Assembly (NCBI GenBank): GCA_964411985.1
Contig: CAYPNF010000077.1
Coordinates: forward strand, 1 to 33,566
Source: CAYPNF01 sp964411985
Lineage (GTDB): Bacteria > Verrucomicrobiota > Verrucomicrobiia > Limisphaerales > J093
DNA length: 33,566 nucleotides
Direction: 5' to 3'
Shown here: positions 24,442 to 31,568 of the stretch, in pieces
How the letters are laid out: the number at the start of each line of letters is the position of its first letter
Numbering within the stretch: the first letter of the stretch is position 1
Notes under the pieces: generated by a model
Databases searched by the model: none
Seen by the model: only the letters and a program-made list of their open reading frames with translations
What the model was told of the DNA's origin: nothing
Position numbers and translations under genes: made by a program

Positions 24442-25779
24442 ATGTTACTCCTCTCTTTTCAGGAACGCTTTGCCCGCACTTTCATCCCCGAACCCTTTCG
24501 GCAGCTGGCCCGCCAAACCCGTTGGTCCCGACGCCAAGGCAAGATCGATTCCTTTGAATTCCTCACCTCTCTGGTCTTTGGCCAAATGGCCGCGTCGCGT
24601 TCGACGCTTAGCTCCCAAGCCCAGAGCCTGAGCGGGCCCGTCACTCGTCAAGGCATCGATCAACGCTACAATCCTCAAGCCGTTGAGTATCTCAAAGCCT
24701 CTTTTGCCCACGTGATGGCGCAGACCTTGGACTGGTCTCCGGCGCACCCGCAAGCCGAGGCCTTGCGGGCGCACTTTGGGGCACTCTATTTGCTGGACAG
24801 CACTTGCTTTGATTGTCCAGAGAGCCTCCAAGATCTCTTCCCTGCCTGCGGGGGTGACGGCTCGGCAGCCAACCTCAAGGTGCTGCTGCGCTACGAACTG
24901 ATCACGGGCCGCTTGGAGCCTCTGCAGGTCCTGGCAGGCAAACGCTCCGATCAGGGGCAAGCCCTGGGCGCGGCCCAGCGTCTGCTGGAGGGCCAACTGC
25001 AACTGCAGGACAAGGGATTCTACGATGCCAAGGCCTGGCAGGCTGCCCAGCAACGGGGAGCTTATCTGCTGATGCCTCTGCCCCATTCCCTCACCCTCTG
25101 GCTCGCTGAGCCTGCCGACCCCAAGGAGACCCAACTGGATTTGGCCGCCGCTTTGGCGTCGAGTGTCGAAGACCAAGTCTCCTGGCCCGCTCTCTATCTG
25201 GGAAGGAAAGGTCATCGCGCCGGGCCGCTGCGGTTGGTGGCTTTTCGGCTCAGTCCCGGGAGTGCCGAGCGCCACCGGCGGGGCCTGCGTGAATCCATGC
25301 GCACTCAGGGCCGGACTCCCTCGGCCCAAGCCTTGCAGCTGGCCGGCTGGCTTTTGCTGGTGACCAACGCGCCCGCGCAAAAGCTCCCTTCTTCGATGAT
25401 GAGTTACCTCTACCGCCTGCGTTGGCAGGTCGAACTCATCTTCCGCCAAACCAAGACCGTCCTGCGCCTTAATAAGTCCGAATCCAACGCCCCAGACCGT
25501 GTTCAATGCGAAGTCTGGGCGCGTCTGATCTGCGCGGTCCTGCTCTTTTTGTGGCATGCGCACGCCAGCGCCCAATGTTGGCGCCTTCATGGCTGTGAGG
25601 TGAGCTTCGAAAAGCTCATTCGCCTCATGCAGCATTGGGGACTCACCCTGGCCTGGGGGAGGCCTCCCGGCTCGTGGAACTCTTGCGCACCCTCTGGAAA
25701 CACATCCTCTGCAACGCCCGCAAGGGCGGTCAGAAATCCCGGCCCACCACCTGGGAGAATCTTTTCGATCTTTGGTTGA
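24442..25779 (+). CDS. IS4-family DDE transposase (3' end frameshifted)
   Basis: This RNase H-fold transposase cuts and rejoins the element's ends. From ATG 24442 the continuous frame gives 445 residues (open to 24349 upstream). Catalytic D119 is in LLDSTCF, D190 in LQDKGFY, and E331 lies in the family YREK signature, Y324-x2-R327-x3-E331-x6-K338. After the GGGGG run at 25655-25659 the frame becomes Pro/Ser-rich nonsense. The -1 frame continues sensibly from there as EASRLVELLRTLWK and ends at 25802 (...LWLNSKTIPA). An uninterrupted product would be about 453 residues. This could be a degenerating copy, a homopolymer sequencing error, or frameshifting. All catalytic residues precede the shift. 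Confidence 0.88.
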   Translation: MLLLSFQERFARTFIPEPFRQLARQTRWSRRQGKIDSFEFLTSLVFGQMAASRSTLSSQAQSLSGPVTRQGIDQRYNPQAVEYLKASFAHVMAQTLDWSPAHPQAEALRAHFGALYLLDSTCFDCPESLQDLFPACGGDGSAANLKVLLRYELITGRLEPLQVLAGKRSDQGQALGAAQRLLEGQLQLQDKGFYDAKAWQAAQQRGAYLLMPLPHSLTLWLAEPADPKETQLDLAAALASSVEDQVSWPALYLGRKGHRAGPLRLVAFRLSPGSAERHRRGLRESMRTQGRTPSAQALQLAGWLLLVTNAPAQKLPSSMMSYLYRLRWQVELIFRQTKTVLRLNKSESNAPDRVQCEVWARLICAVLLFLWHAHASAQCWRLHGCEVSFEKLIRLMQHWGLTLAWGRPPGSWNSCAPSGNTSSATPARAVRNPGPPPGRIFSIFG

Positions 25780-25908
25780 ATTCCAAAACCATCCCAGCAT
25801 GAGCGCACCCAGCCTTCGCGCTGCATTAGAGCGCCCAATCTAACCAAAGTTGATGCTCTCCACTTCTTCCCTACCCTCTCTTACCTCGCCTTCGGTTGAC
25901 ACTCATTG

Positions 25909-25918
25909 ACAGCCTTGT
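25909..25918. repeat. Target-site duplication, right of IS
   Basis: ACAGCCTTGT, exact copy of 24090-24099. Joining the two flanks restores GCAG-ACAGCCTTGT-CTGC, an 18-bp palindrome with the duplicated ten bases at its exact centre. Confidence 0.88.
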
Positions 25919-25972
25919 CTGCCGTATCGTCGACTGCCCAGTCGGCTAACCCTCCGCCTTTGCCCACGAAGC

Positions 25973-26014
25973 GGGTTAGGCAACCCGCGAAACAGCAGGT
26001 TGGGCAACCTGCGC
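25973..26014. repeat. Tandem palindromes with RGGC loops
   Basis: GCGGGTT-AGGC-AACCCGC and, about 6 bases on, GCAGGTT-GGGC-AACCTGC. Both have 7-bp perfect stems sharing GGTT / AACC next to the loop and differ at a covarying base pair (G-C versus A-T). The uninterrupted IS target, read on the minus strand, has the same form with an AGGC loop. Confidence 0.6.
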
Positions 26015-26155
26015 CACGGGTATGCCGCGGGCAGCCTTTCCTGCCGTCTCGCCTGCCTGCGCCAAGTCTTCGGCGGGCAGGTCTCCCGCTTTTACAGCAG
26101 TCAGGGATTTGCCGGTGGAGGAACGTACGTCTGGCCTTTCTATCCGGTGTAAGAG

Positions 26156-26187
26156 CGGTGAGGAGCGCCAGCGATGTACCGCTTTTG
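26156..26187. repeat. 32-bp dispersed repeat, copy 2
   Basis: Second copy of the repeat at 19342-19373, in the same orientation, with one added C (GAGCGCCAGCG versus GAGCGCAGCG). Here AGCGGT and ACCGCT at the ends can form a 6-bp stem. It lies about 100 bp before the larE start. Confidence 0.7.
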
Positions 26188-26291
26188 GAACCTGTTCGGG
26201 TGGATCAAACCATCCGGAAGGGGGAGGACGAATGCCTCCTTCTTCCTGTCAGCCTCTCGACAATCGAGCGATTGGGTGGCAGGGTGTTTGC

Positions 26292-27161
26292 GTGAGTTTC
26301 GAGAAATTAGAGCGTTTACGATCGATTTTGGCAGGGTACGGGTCCTGCCTGGTGGCCTATTCGGGTGGCGTGGATTCAGTGTTCCTGGCAGCGGTGGCGT
26401 CCCAGGTTCTTCCGGGCAAGATGCTGGCAGCCATTGCCGACACCCCCAGTCTTCCTCGGCGTGAGTTGGAGGAGGCTTTGGAGTTGGGGCGCCAGCATGG
26501 TTTTCCAGTTCGGGTGGTGCGTACGGCGGAGTTCAACAATTCCAGCTATCTCGCTAACCCGATGAATCGCTGCTACTACTGCAAACATGAGCTGTTTGCC
26601 GAGTTGGCACCCTTGGCGCGCGCGGAGGGGTTTGCGGTAATCGCCTATGGCGAAAACGCGAGCGACACCGGAGATCATCGTCCGGGAGCGCAGGCGGCTG
26701 CGGAGTTTCAGGTGCGGGCTCCCCTGAAAGAGGCAGAGATTACCAAGGAGGAGATCCGCAGGCTTTCTGCTGAACTTGGTTTGCCGACGGCCGATAAAGC
26801 ACAAATGGCTTGCCTGAGTTCTAGGATTCCCTATGGCGAAGCCGTAACTCCTGCCAAGCTGGCGATGATTGAAAAAGCAGAAGATCTTCTTCGTGATCAA
26901 GGGTTTGTGGATGTTCGTGTGCGGCACCACGCTCTGCCTTCCTCGAGCGTCCATCCGGAAAAGCACTTGGCTCGCATTGAATTGGGGGTGGGTGAACTCT
27001 CGAAGCTCTGGGTGGATGGGACGCATCAAAAGATCGCGGAAGGGCTAAAGCAATTGGGCTACGCTCACGTGACCTTGGACTTGGAGGGCTACCGTCGCGG
27101 CAGCATGAATGAGGGGATGGCGTGGAACCGGTTGCCACCCATCCAGGAGATACGACGCTAG
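26292..27161 (+). CDS. larE: ATP-dependent sacrificial sulfur transferase LarE
   Basis: This is an adenine-nucleotide alpha-hydrolase-like enzyme that supplies sulfur to pyridinium dicarboxylate during nickel-pincer cofactor synthesis. It has 289 residues from GTG 26292 (VSFEKLERL); the frame is open to 26022, but that part is palindromic DNA. The PP-loop SGGVDS is at 24-29. NPMNRCYYCKHELF is at 89-102 and ACLSSRIPYGE at 173-183. C174 matches the sacrificial or cluster-binding cysteine of characterised LarE proteins. The additional C94 and C97 raise the possibility of the [4Fe-4S]-type LarE. larB and larC are not in the window, so the target enzyme (for example lactate racemase-like) is unknown. 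Confidence 0.88.
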   Translation: MSFEKLERLRSILAGYGSCLVAYSGGVDSVFLAAVASQVLPGKMLAAIADTPSLPRRELEEALELGRQHGFPVRVVRTAEFNNSSYLANPMNRCYYCKHELFAELAPLARAEGFAVIAYGENASDTGDHRPGAQAAAEFQVRAPLKEAEITKEEIRRLSAELGLPTADKAQMACLSSRIPYGEAVTPAKLAMIEKAEDLLRDQGFVDVRVRHHALPSSSVHPEKHLARIELGVGELSKLWVDGTHQKIAEGLKQLGYAHVTLDLEGYRRGSMNEGMAWNRLPPIQEIRR

Positions 27162-27249
27162 TCTGGAAAACGCGGCTTTTCTGGGACGAGGCTGACGCTG
27201 GGAAGCAACTTTTCATCCCTGAAGGTGTTTGATATCGTGGGTTTTCAGT

Positions 27250-28530
27250 ATGCCTCAGTTTACTTACAGAGCTCGACGGCGAAGCGGTGAGGTCGTCCAA
27301 GGTGTCTTGGACGTCAGCGACCGGGCGGCCGCTCTGGTTCAGATCGAGAAGTTGGGTCTATTCCCGGTGGCCGTGGAAGCTGCCAAGGGAGCAGGGGGGG
27401 CAGGGGGACCCAAGGCGGATCGTAACGCTGCTAAGCAACGTGCCACAGGAGGCATGTTGCCGCCCGCGCTGCGCGAACTCCTCAACCGGAAACGCAAACC
27501 GAAGTTGCAGGAATTGGCGACCTTTACGCAGCAACTGTCCAATCTCCTGAAGTCCGGGATGCCGCTAACCGTGGCTCTGAACAGCATGGGTCATCTTGAC
27601 TCGAAGGGCATCTCCTCCGAGGTGAGCAAGCAGCTCAAGCAGGATGTGATGGAGGGAAAGAGCCTCTCCGACGCGATGTCGAAGCAGTCTTTGGTGTTTT
27701 CGGATCTGTTCGTCAACATGGTGCGCGCGGGAGAGCAGAGCGGCGCGTTGGTGGAGGTGCTTCAGCGGTTGGGCTCGCATTATTCTCGGTTTGCTGAGGT
27801 GCAACAGCGGTTCACGTCGGCTTTGATCTACCCGGCGGTGGTCACCACGGTGGGCATCGTGATCATGATCTTCTTCATGACCTTCATGTTGCCGCGTTTC
27901 CTGTCCATTTTTCAGGGGATGAACGTGCAACTTCCCGCCGCCACGCGTTTTCTCATCGGCCTCAGCAACTTCTTTTCGGGTTACTGGTGGCTGATTCCTA
28001 CCGTGGCCGTTGCGTTGAGTATTCTCTATAATCGCTACAAGTCCACCGAGGCGGGGCTGAGGAATATCGACCGTTTTCGAATGAACGTTCCGATCTTTGG
28101 CAAAGTGATCAAGCTCAACCTTTTTGGTCAATTCGCCCGGACCCTTGGGACCCTCCTGCACAATGGGGTGCCGGTCCTGACGGCGTTGAAGATCACCGAA
28201 CAGGTCATCCCGAACGTCGTGGTCAAGGAAGCGATCGCCCGCACCCGTGAAGAGGTGACCGACGGCAAGACCATAGCCCAGCCCATGGCGCGCAGTAAGA
28301 TCTTCCCCCAGCTCATGATTGACCTCCTCAAGATTGGGGAGGAGACCGGGGATGTTCCCGGAGCGCTGAACAACGTGGCCGAGGCCTATGAGAACGAACT
28401 CACGATCGCCTTGCGCGTGATGACGAACCTGATCGAACCCGCCATGATCATCGTGATGGCGATCGGGGTCGGATTCCTCTTGTTCAGTGTCTTGTCGGCC
28501 TTATTCGCCATCACCGCCAACTTGCAGTGA
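27250..28530 (+). CDS. gspF: Type II secretion inner-membrane platform protein GspF (PilC-like)
   Basis: This is the membrane platform of a type II secretion or type IV pilus machine, which contacts the assembly ATPase. It has 426 residues from ATG 27250 (MPQFTYRARRRSGEVVQG, the classic start). It has two T2SSF domains, about 85-210 and 285-410, each with four helices. Three transmembrane segments are visible (LIYPAVVTTVGIVIMIFFMTF, FSGYWWLIPTVAVALSILY, and the C-terminal AMIIVMAIGVGFLLFSVL). A Gly/Ala-rich linker (GAGGAGGPKAD) near residue 50 is unusual but tolerable. It is the first gene of an overlapping set with pseudopilins H, I, J and K; the ATPase and secretin are elsewhere. Confidence 0.92.
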   Translation: MPQFTYRARRRSGEVVQGVLDVSDRAAALVQIEKLGLFPVAVEAAKGAGGAGGPKADRNAAKQRATGGMLPPALRELLNRKRKPKLQELATFTQQLSNLLKSGMPLTVALNSMGHLDSKGISSEVSKQLKQDVMEGKSLSDAMSKQSLVFSDLFVNMVRAGEQSGALVEVLQRLGSHYSRFAEVQQRFTSALIYPAVVTTVGIVIMIFFMTFMLPRFLSIFQGMNVQLPAATRFLIGLSNFFSGYWWLIPTVAVALSILYNRYKSTEAGLRNIDRFRMNVPIFGKVIKLNLFGQFARTLGTLLHNGVPVLTALKITEQVIPNVVVKEAIARTREEVTDGKTIAQPMARSKIFPQLMIDLLKIGEETGDVPGALNNVAEAYENELTIALRVMTNLIEPAMIIVMAIGVGFLLFSVLSALFAITANLQ

Positions 28531-29180
28531 GATCATGCAGATCAGCTCCTCGAGCATGGCATCGAGCTTGTCTCAGTGCCTGGGGGAGTCGTCGGGCCAG
28601 CCGCAGGCACAAGCCCGCCCCTCGTCGCAGTGCTGGCTTCACCTTGGTGGAGATGATGATTGTGGTGGCCATGATTGCGATCTTCATGACGATTGGCATG
28701 CCTTCCATCTACCATGCCCTTCACCGCAACCCCATGCAGCAGGCCACGTTTGACCTGGAGGAGGCGTTTCGCAATGCCCGGATGCAGGCGATCATGAAGG
28801 GAGTGCCCGCCGAGGTGGTCCTGATTCCGGGTGATCGCAGTGTTTCGGTCCGGTTGGCCCCAGGGGCTGAATTGCCTCGGCTTCACAGCCGCACGGATGA
28901 TCCAACCGCTGATGGAGCCGCGGCGATGGAAGCTGGCGAACCCGCCCCCACGACTTCCTCGATCCCCAACTTCTCGGCGCAATGGGCGGAGAGCGTGGCG
29001 TTTAAGAAGCTGCTGGTGAACCTGAGGGATTACCAGGAGTTGGACGAGGCTCGCATTCGGTTCTATCCGAACGGCACGTCGGACGCGTTGATCGCCACCT
29101 TGGTTTCCGAGGCGAATGAAGAGCGCACCGTTACGCTGGAGATCACTACGGGTCGATCGAACGTGGAGGTGGTCCGATGA
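28527..29180 (+). CDS. gspH: Type II secretion minor pseudopilin (GspH-like)
   Basis: This is a pseudopilin with a prepilin-type N-terminus, SAGFTLVEMMIVVAMIAIFM, cleaved after Gly by the prepilin peptidase, followed by a soluble domain. It has 217 residues from GTG 28527, the only in-frame start before the pilin motif; it overlaps the gspF stop by GTGA. The leader before the cleavage site is very long (about 37 residues) and Arg-rich (RRASRRHKPAPRR). A loop rich in Thr, Pro and Ala (about 110-145) interrupts the soluble domain. Called GspH from gene order and single N-terminal helix. Confidence 0.82.
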   Translation: MRSCRSAPRAWHRACLSAWGSRRASRRHKPAPRRSAGFTLVEMMIVVAMIAIFMTIGMPSIYHALHRNPMQQATFDLEEAFRNARMQAIMKGVPAEVVLIPGDRSVSVRLAPGAELPRLHSRTDDPTADGAAAMEAGEPAPTTSSIPNFSAQWAESVAFKKLLVNLRDYQELDEARIRFYPNGTSDALIATLVSEANEERTVTLEITTGRSNVEVVR

Positions 29181-29590
29181 GAATAAGAAGGGTTATGGGA
29201 GGCCCTGGGCGAGGGAGTATCGCGTTTACCTTGCTGGAGGTGATGATCGCGGTCGGGATCTTCTTCATGGCCATCTTCGCGATTCTGGCGCTGGTTTCCC
29301 AGAATCTCGGTATCGCACGGAGCTTGTCTCGGGGGGACGTCGATTTTGGCACCGTAGCATGGGAACTCGCCCGCACGAACAAGCTTGAGGAAGGCTACTA
29401 CAACGGTGACTTCGGGGAGTTTTATCCCGGGGCCACCTGGAGCGCGGATGTTTTTCTTTATTCCAGCAACGGCTTGTTTCAGGCGGACATCAACATCGAA
29501 TGGCCGCAAAACGGTTTGGTGCGCGAGCGGAAGACCAGCATTCTGCTCTATCGCCCCGGTTCCACGGTGCGCCCGGGAGGGGTTCGATGA
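29177..29590 (+). CDS. gspI: Type II secretion minor pseudopilin (GspI-like)
   Basis: This has 137 residues, with ATG overlapping the previous stop (ATGA). The prepilin motif is GRGSIAFTLLEVMIAVGIFFMAIFAILAL; Ser-Ile-Ala-Phe replaces the usual Gly-Phe, so the cleavage site is unconventional. A short soluble domain with WELARTNKLEEGYYNG follows, typical of GspI size and fold. In type II systems, I, J and K form the tip complex of the pseudopilus, and their consecutive order here supports the assignment. Confidence 0.82.
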   Translation: MRIRRVMGGPGRGSIAFTLLEVMIAVGIFFMAIFAILALVSQNLGIARSLSRGDVDFGTVAWELARTNKLEEGYYNGDFGEFYPGATWSADVFLYSSNGLFQADINIEWPQNGLVRERKTSILLYRPGSTVRPGGVR

Positions 29591-30420
29591 AGACCAGAGT
29601 CTCAGAGCCATCTTGTGGAGAGCGACGGCGCATTGCCTTTACCATCATCGAGCTCATGCTCGCCATCGCGATCTTCTCGATGGTGCTTACGGCGATTTAC
29701 GCGTGTTGGTCGTCCATCTTGCGGGCATCCCGCGCGGGTAACAATGCGGCTGAACAGAGCCAACGCAGCCGCATCGCCTCCACGACGATCCAGCAGGCCT
29801 TGATTTCGGCGGTGATGTTTTCGTCCAATCGCCGCTACTATTCCTTTGAAGTGGACAACAGCGGCGACTTCAGTGCGCTGAGCTTCGTGGCGCGTCTTCC
29901 GGAGTCTTTTCCCGGCGGTGGTTACTTTGGTGACCAACCCGTGAGGCGATTGAGCTTTACCGTGGAGCAGGCGCGGGACGGCGAGAACGCGCTGATCTTG
30001 CGTCAATCGCCTCTCCTCCAGACCAACACGCTGGAGGAGGAGGATCTTTATTCCATCCTCCTAGCTCGCCAAGTCCGGCTGTTTGGCGTGGAGTTTTGGG
30101 ACAACCGGAAGAACGATTGGATCGCGGAGTGGAAGCTGACCAACCAACTCCCTAAGCTTGTCAGGCTCACGATGGCTTTTGGATTGAGTCAAGACAAACC
30201 TCTTCGTCCAGAAGATGTTACGATGAGAGTGATCCTGCTTCCCAGTGTCATTGTCCAGGAAGACTTCCAGGTTGCGCGCGTTGGAGGCGCCCCTGGGCCG
30301 GGCGTGCCGCCTGGGCCGGGTGGGCAGCCCGGGCCTGGAGGTCAACCTCCCCCCGGGGGTGGGGATGGCGGTACACGGGATCCTGGAAGTGCGGGCCGGA
30401 GGGGCCGAGGAAACCAGTGA
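29587..30420 (+). CDS. gspJ: Type II secretion minor pseudopilin GspJ with Gly/Pro-rich tail
   Basis: This has 277 residues from ATG 29587, which overlaps the gspI stop (ATGA). The prepilin motif is RRIAFTIIELMLAIAIFSMVLTAIYA, followed by a globular domain (EVDNSGDFSALSFVARLP, RQVRLFGVEFWDNRKNDWIAEW) in good agreement with GspJ. The last ~45 residues are almost only Gly, Pro, Arg and Gln in GPG / PPG triplets, a collagen-like or PII-helix extension not usual in GspJ. It may protrude from the pseudopilus tip, or simply be GC-rich drift before the next gene, which starts within its stop codon. Confidence 0.85.
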   Translation: MKTRVSEPSCGERRRIAFTIIELMLAIAIFSMVLTAIYACWSSILRASRAGNNAAEQSQRSRIASTTIQQALISAVMFSSNRRYYSFEVDNSGDFSALSFVARLPESFPGGGYFGDQPVRRLSFTVEQARDGENALILRQSPLLQTNTLEEEDLYSILLARQVRLFGVEFWDNRKNDWIAEWKLTNQLPKLVRLTMAFGLSQDKPLRPEDVTMRVILLPSVIVQEDFQVARVGGAPGPGVPPGPGGQPGPGGQPPPGGGDGGTRDPGSAGRRGRGNQ

Positions 30421-31532
30421 TGATTCGACACCGCCAAACCGATTCGGTCTCTGCGGACCAGGCGGAGAACCGTCCCCAAGAGCGAGGTTTTGCCCTCGTG
30501 ATGGTGATGATCGTCATCGCTGTTCTGATGGCCCTGGCTGCGGGATTTGCGCTTTCTATGAAGGTCGAGTGCCGACTCGTCGGCAACGCCAACAATGAGT
30601 CGGAATTGGAATGGCTGGGCCGGTCTGGGGTGGAACTCGCTCGGTATGTCCTCGGCAACTCGATGGGCCAGCCGTATGCCTCCCTAAACCAGATTTGGGC
30701 CGGCGGACCTGGCAGTGGCAGGGAAACCAACGGCGCCTTGGCGGGCATCTCTCTGGTCAATAATGAGCTTGGGTCGGGCATCTTTTCCATCAAGATTGTG
30801 GACCAGGAACGGAAGTTCAATATCAACGCGGTGGACCAGGAAGTCATGAACCGGGCGCTGGGCATTATGGGAGTCAACGCGGCGGATTCCCCGGTGATTG
30901 TGGACTCTCTCCTCGACTGGAGGGACAGGGATGAGGACCCCCATTTGAGTGGCACCGAGAGCGATGTGTATCTCACTTATACACCTCCCTATACCTGCAA
31001 AAATGGGCCGATTGACGACATCTCCGAATTGTTGTTCATCCGCGGCATTACCGCGGATCTTTACTGGGGACCGAACTCCACGAACCATCAATCGGTGGTC
31101 GCTGACCCTAGGTCCCGTCGGATCACGGGTACCCCTTCGGCGATTCTGTCAATGGGGCTGGTGGATCTCTTCACGGCAGTTGCCAACCGGCAGATCAACA
31201 TCAACACCGCCTCCATCCATACCCTCCAATTGCTTCCTGGAATCGACGAGAACATCGCGGGCAATATCATTCGCGCGAGGTCGGGGCCTGACGGCGCAGA
31301 AGGGACGGAGGACGATACTCCGTTTCAAAACATCGGAGGACTGAATCCTTCCATGGTACCAGGCATCAACCCCCAGTTGGCTGGTCAATACTCTCGGTTT
31401 GCTTCGGTGGTCAGCAGCACCTTTGAGGTCACAGTGGATGCCCAGGTGGGGCAGACCAGACGGCAGTTTCTGGCCCTCCTGAAACGGGTCAGCCCGCAGG
31501 ACATTCAGGTCTTGTCGTTCAGCTGGAAATAG
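30417..31532 (+). CDS. gspK: Type II secretion minor pseudopilin GspK
   Basis: This is the large tip pseudopilin that caps the pseudopilus. It has 371 residues from GTG 30417 (or ATG 30420), overlapping the gspJ stop. The prepilin motif ERGFALVMVMIVIAVLMALAAGFAL has the expected Gly-Phe. The T2SSK domain contains the helix-hairpin-helix-like stretch NINTASIHTLQLLPGIDENIAGNIIRAR near 260-290 and a calcium-loop-like acidic insert (DWRDRDEDPHLSGTESD) near 167-183. Length and domain order match GspK. Last gene of the run; 36 bp precede bioD. Confidence 0.88.
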   Translation: MMIRHRQTDSVSADQAENRPQERGFALVMVMIVIAVLMALAAGFALSMKVECRLVGNANNESELEWLGRSGVELARYVLGNSMGQPYASLNQIWAGGPGSGRETNGALAGISLVNNELGSGIFSIKIVDQERKFNINAVDQEVMNRALGIMGVNAADSPVIVDSLLDWRDRDEDPHLSGTESDVYLTYTPPYTCKNGPIDDISELLFIRGITADLYWGPNSTNHQSVVADPRSRRITGTPSAILSMGLVDLFTAVANRQININTASIHTLQLLPGIDENIAGNIIRARSGPDGAEGTEDDTPFQNIGGLNPSMVPGINPQLAGQYSRFASVVSSTFEVTVDAQVGQTRRQFLALLKRVSPQDIQVLSFSWK

Positions 31533-31568
31533 CGAACTAGCGAGTGTAGTCTGGAGGATTCCAAACCT

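Larger units (their letters stand above)
24100..25908 (+). mobile_element. IS4-family insertion sequence, 1809 bp
   Basis: This is a complete element with 20-bp perfect terminal inverted repeats starting CAATGAGTGTCAACC (24100-24119 and 25889-25908) and a 10-bp target duplication (ACAGCCTTGT) on both sides. One DDE transposase gene fills most of it; its frame is shifted near the 3' end. About 340 bp precede the transposase ATG. This leader contains a hairpin TTGTAGGGG / CCCCTACAA (24341-24349 / 24371-24379) that may limit read-through expression, and no other gene. The exact duplication and perfect inverted repeats point to a recent insertion. Confidence 0.92.
25803..26291. other. IS right end and palindrome-rich leader of larE
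   Basis: This is 489 bp without a credible gene. The first ~106 bp are the right end of the IS. After the target duplication (25909-25918) come several palindromes: CGACT-GCCC-AGTCG around 25932, GCGGGTT-AGGC-AACCCGC around 25973-25990, GCAGGTT-GGGC-AACCTGC around 25996-26013, and an imperfect CCTGCC/GGCAGG stem around 26046-26083. The second copy of the 32-bp dispersed repeat follows. Open frames here are side effects of GC-rich palindromes. Confidence 0.6.

Noticed and set aside
25655..25659. Programmed -1 frameshift in the transposase
   Set aside because: The run does not form an X_XXY_YYZ heptamer in frame and no strong downstream pseudoknot is obvious; a simple indel is the more economical reading.
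24445..25800. Long minus-strand open frame (451 codons) opposite the transposase
   Set aside because: The plus frame has the full DDE and YREK residues and inverted repeats; the antisense frame has no recognisable domain and is a by-product of GC-rich codon use.
25906..26295. 129-codon plus frame before larE
   Set aside because: Runs through the target duplication, palindromes and the dispersed repeat; composition is Pro/Arg/Ser and no ribosome-binding site.
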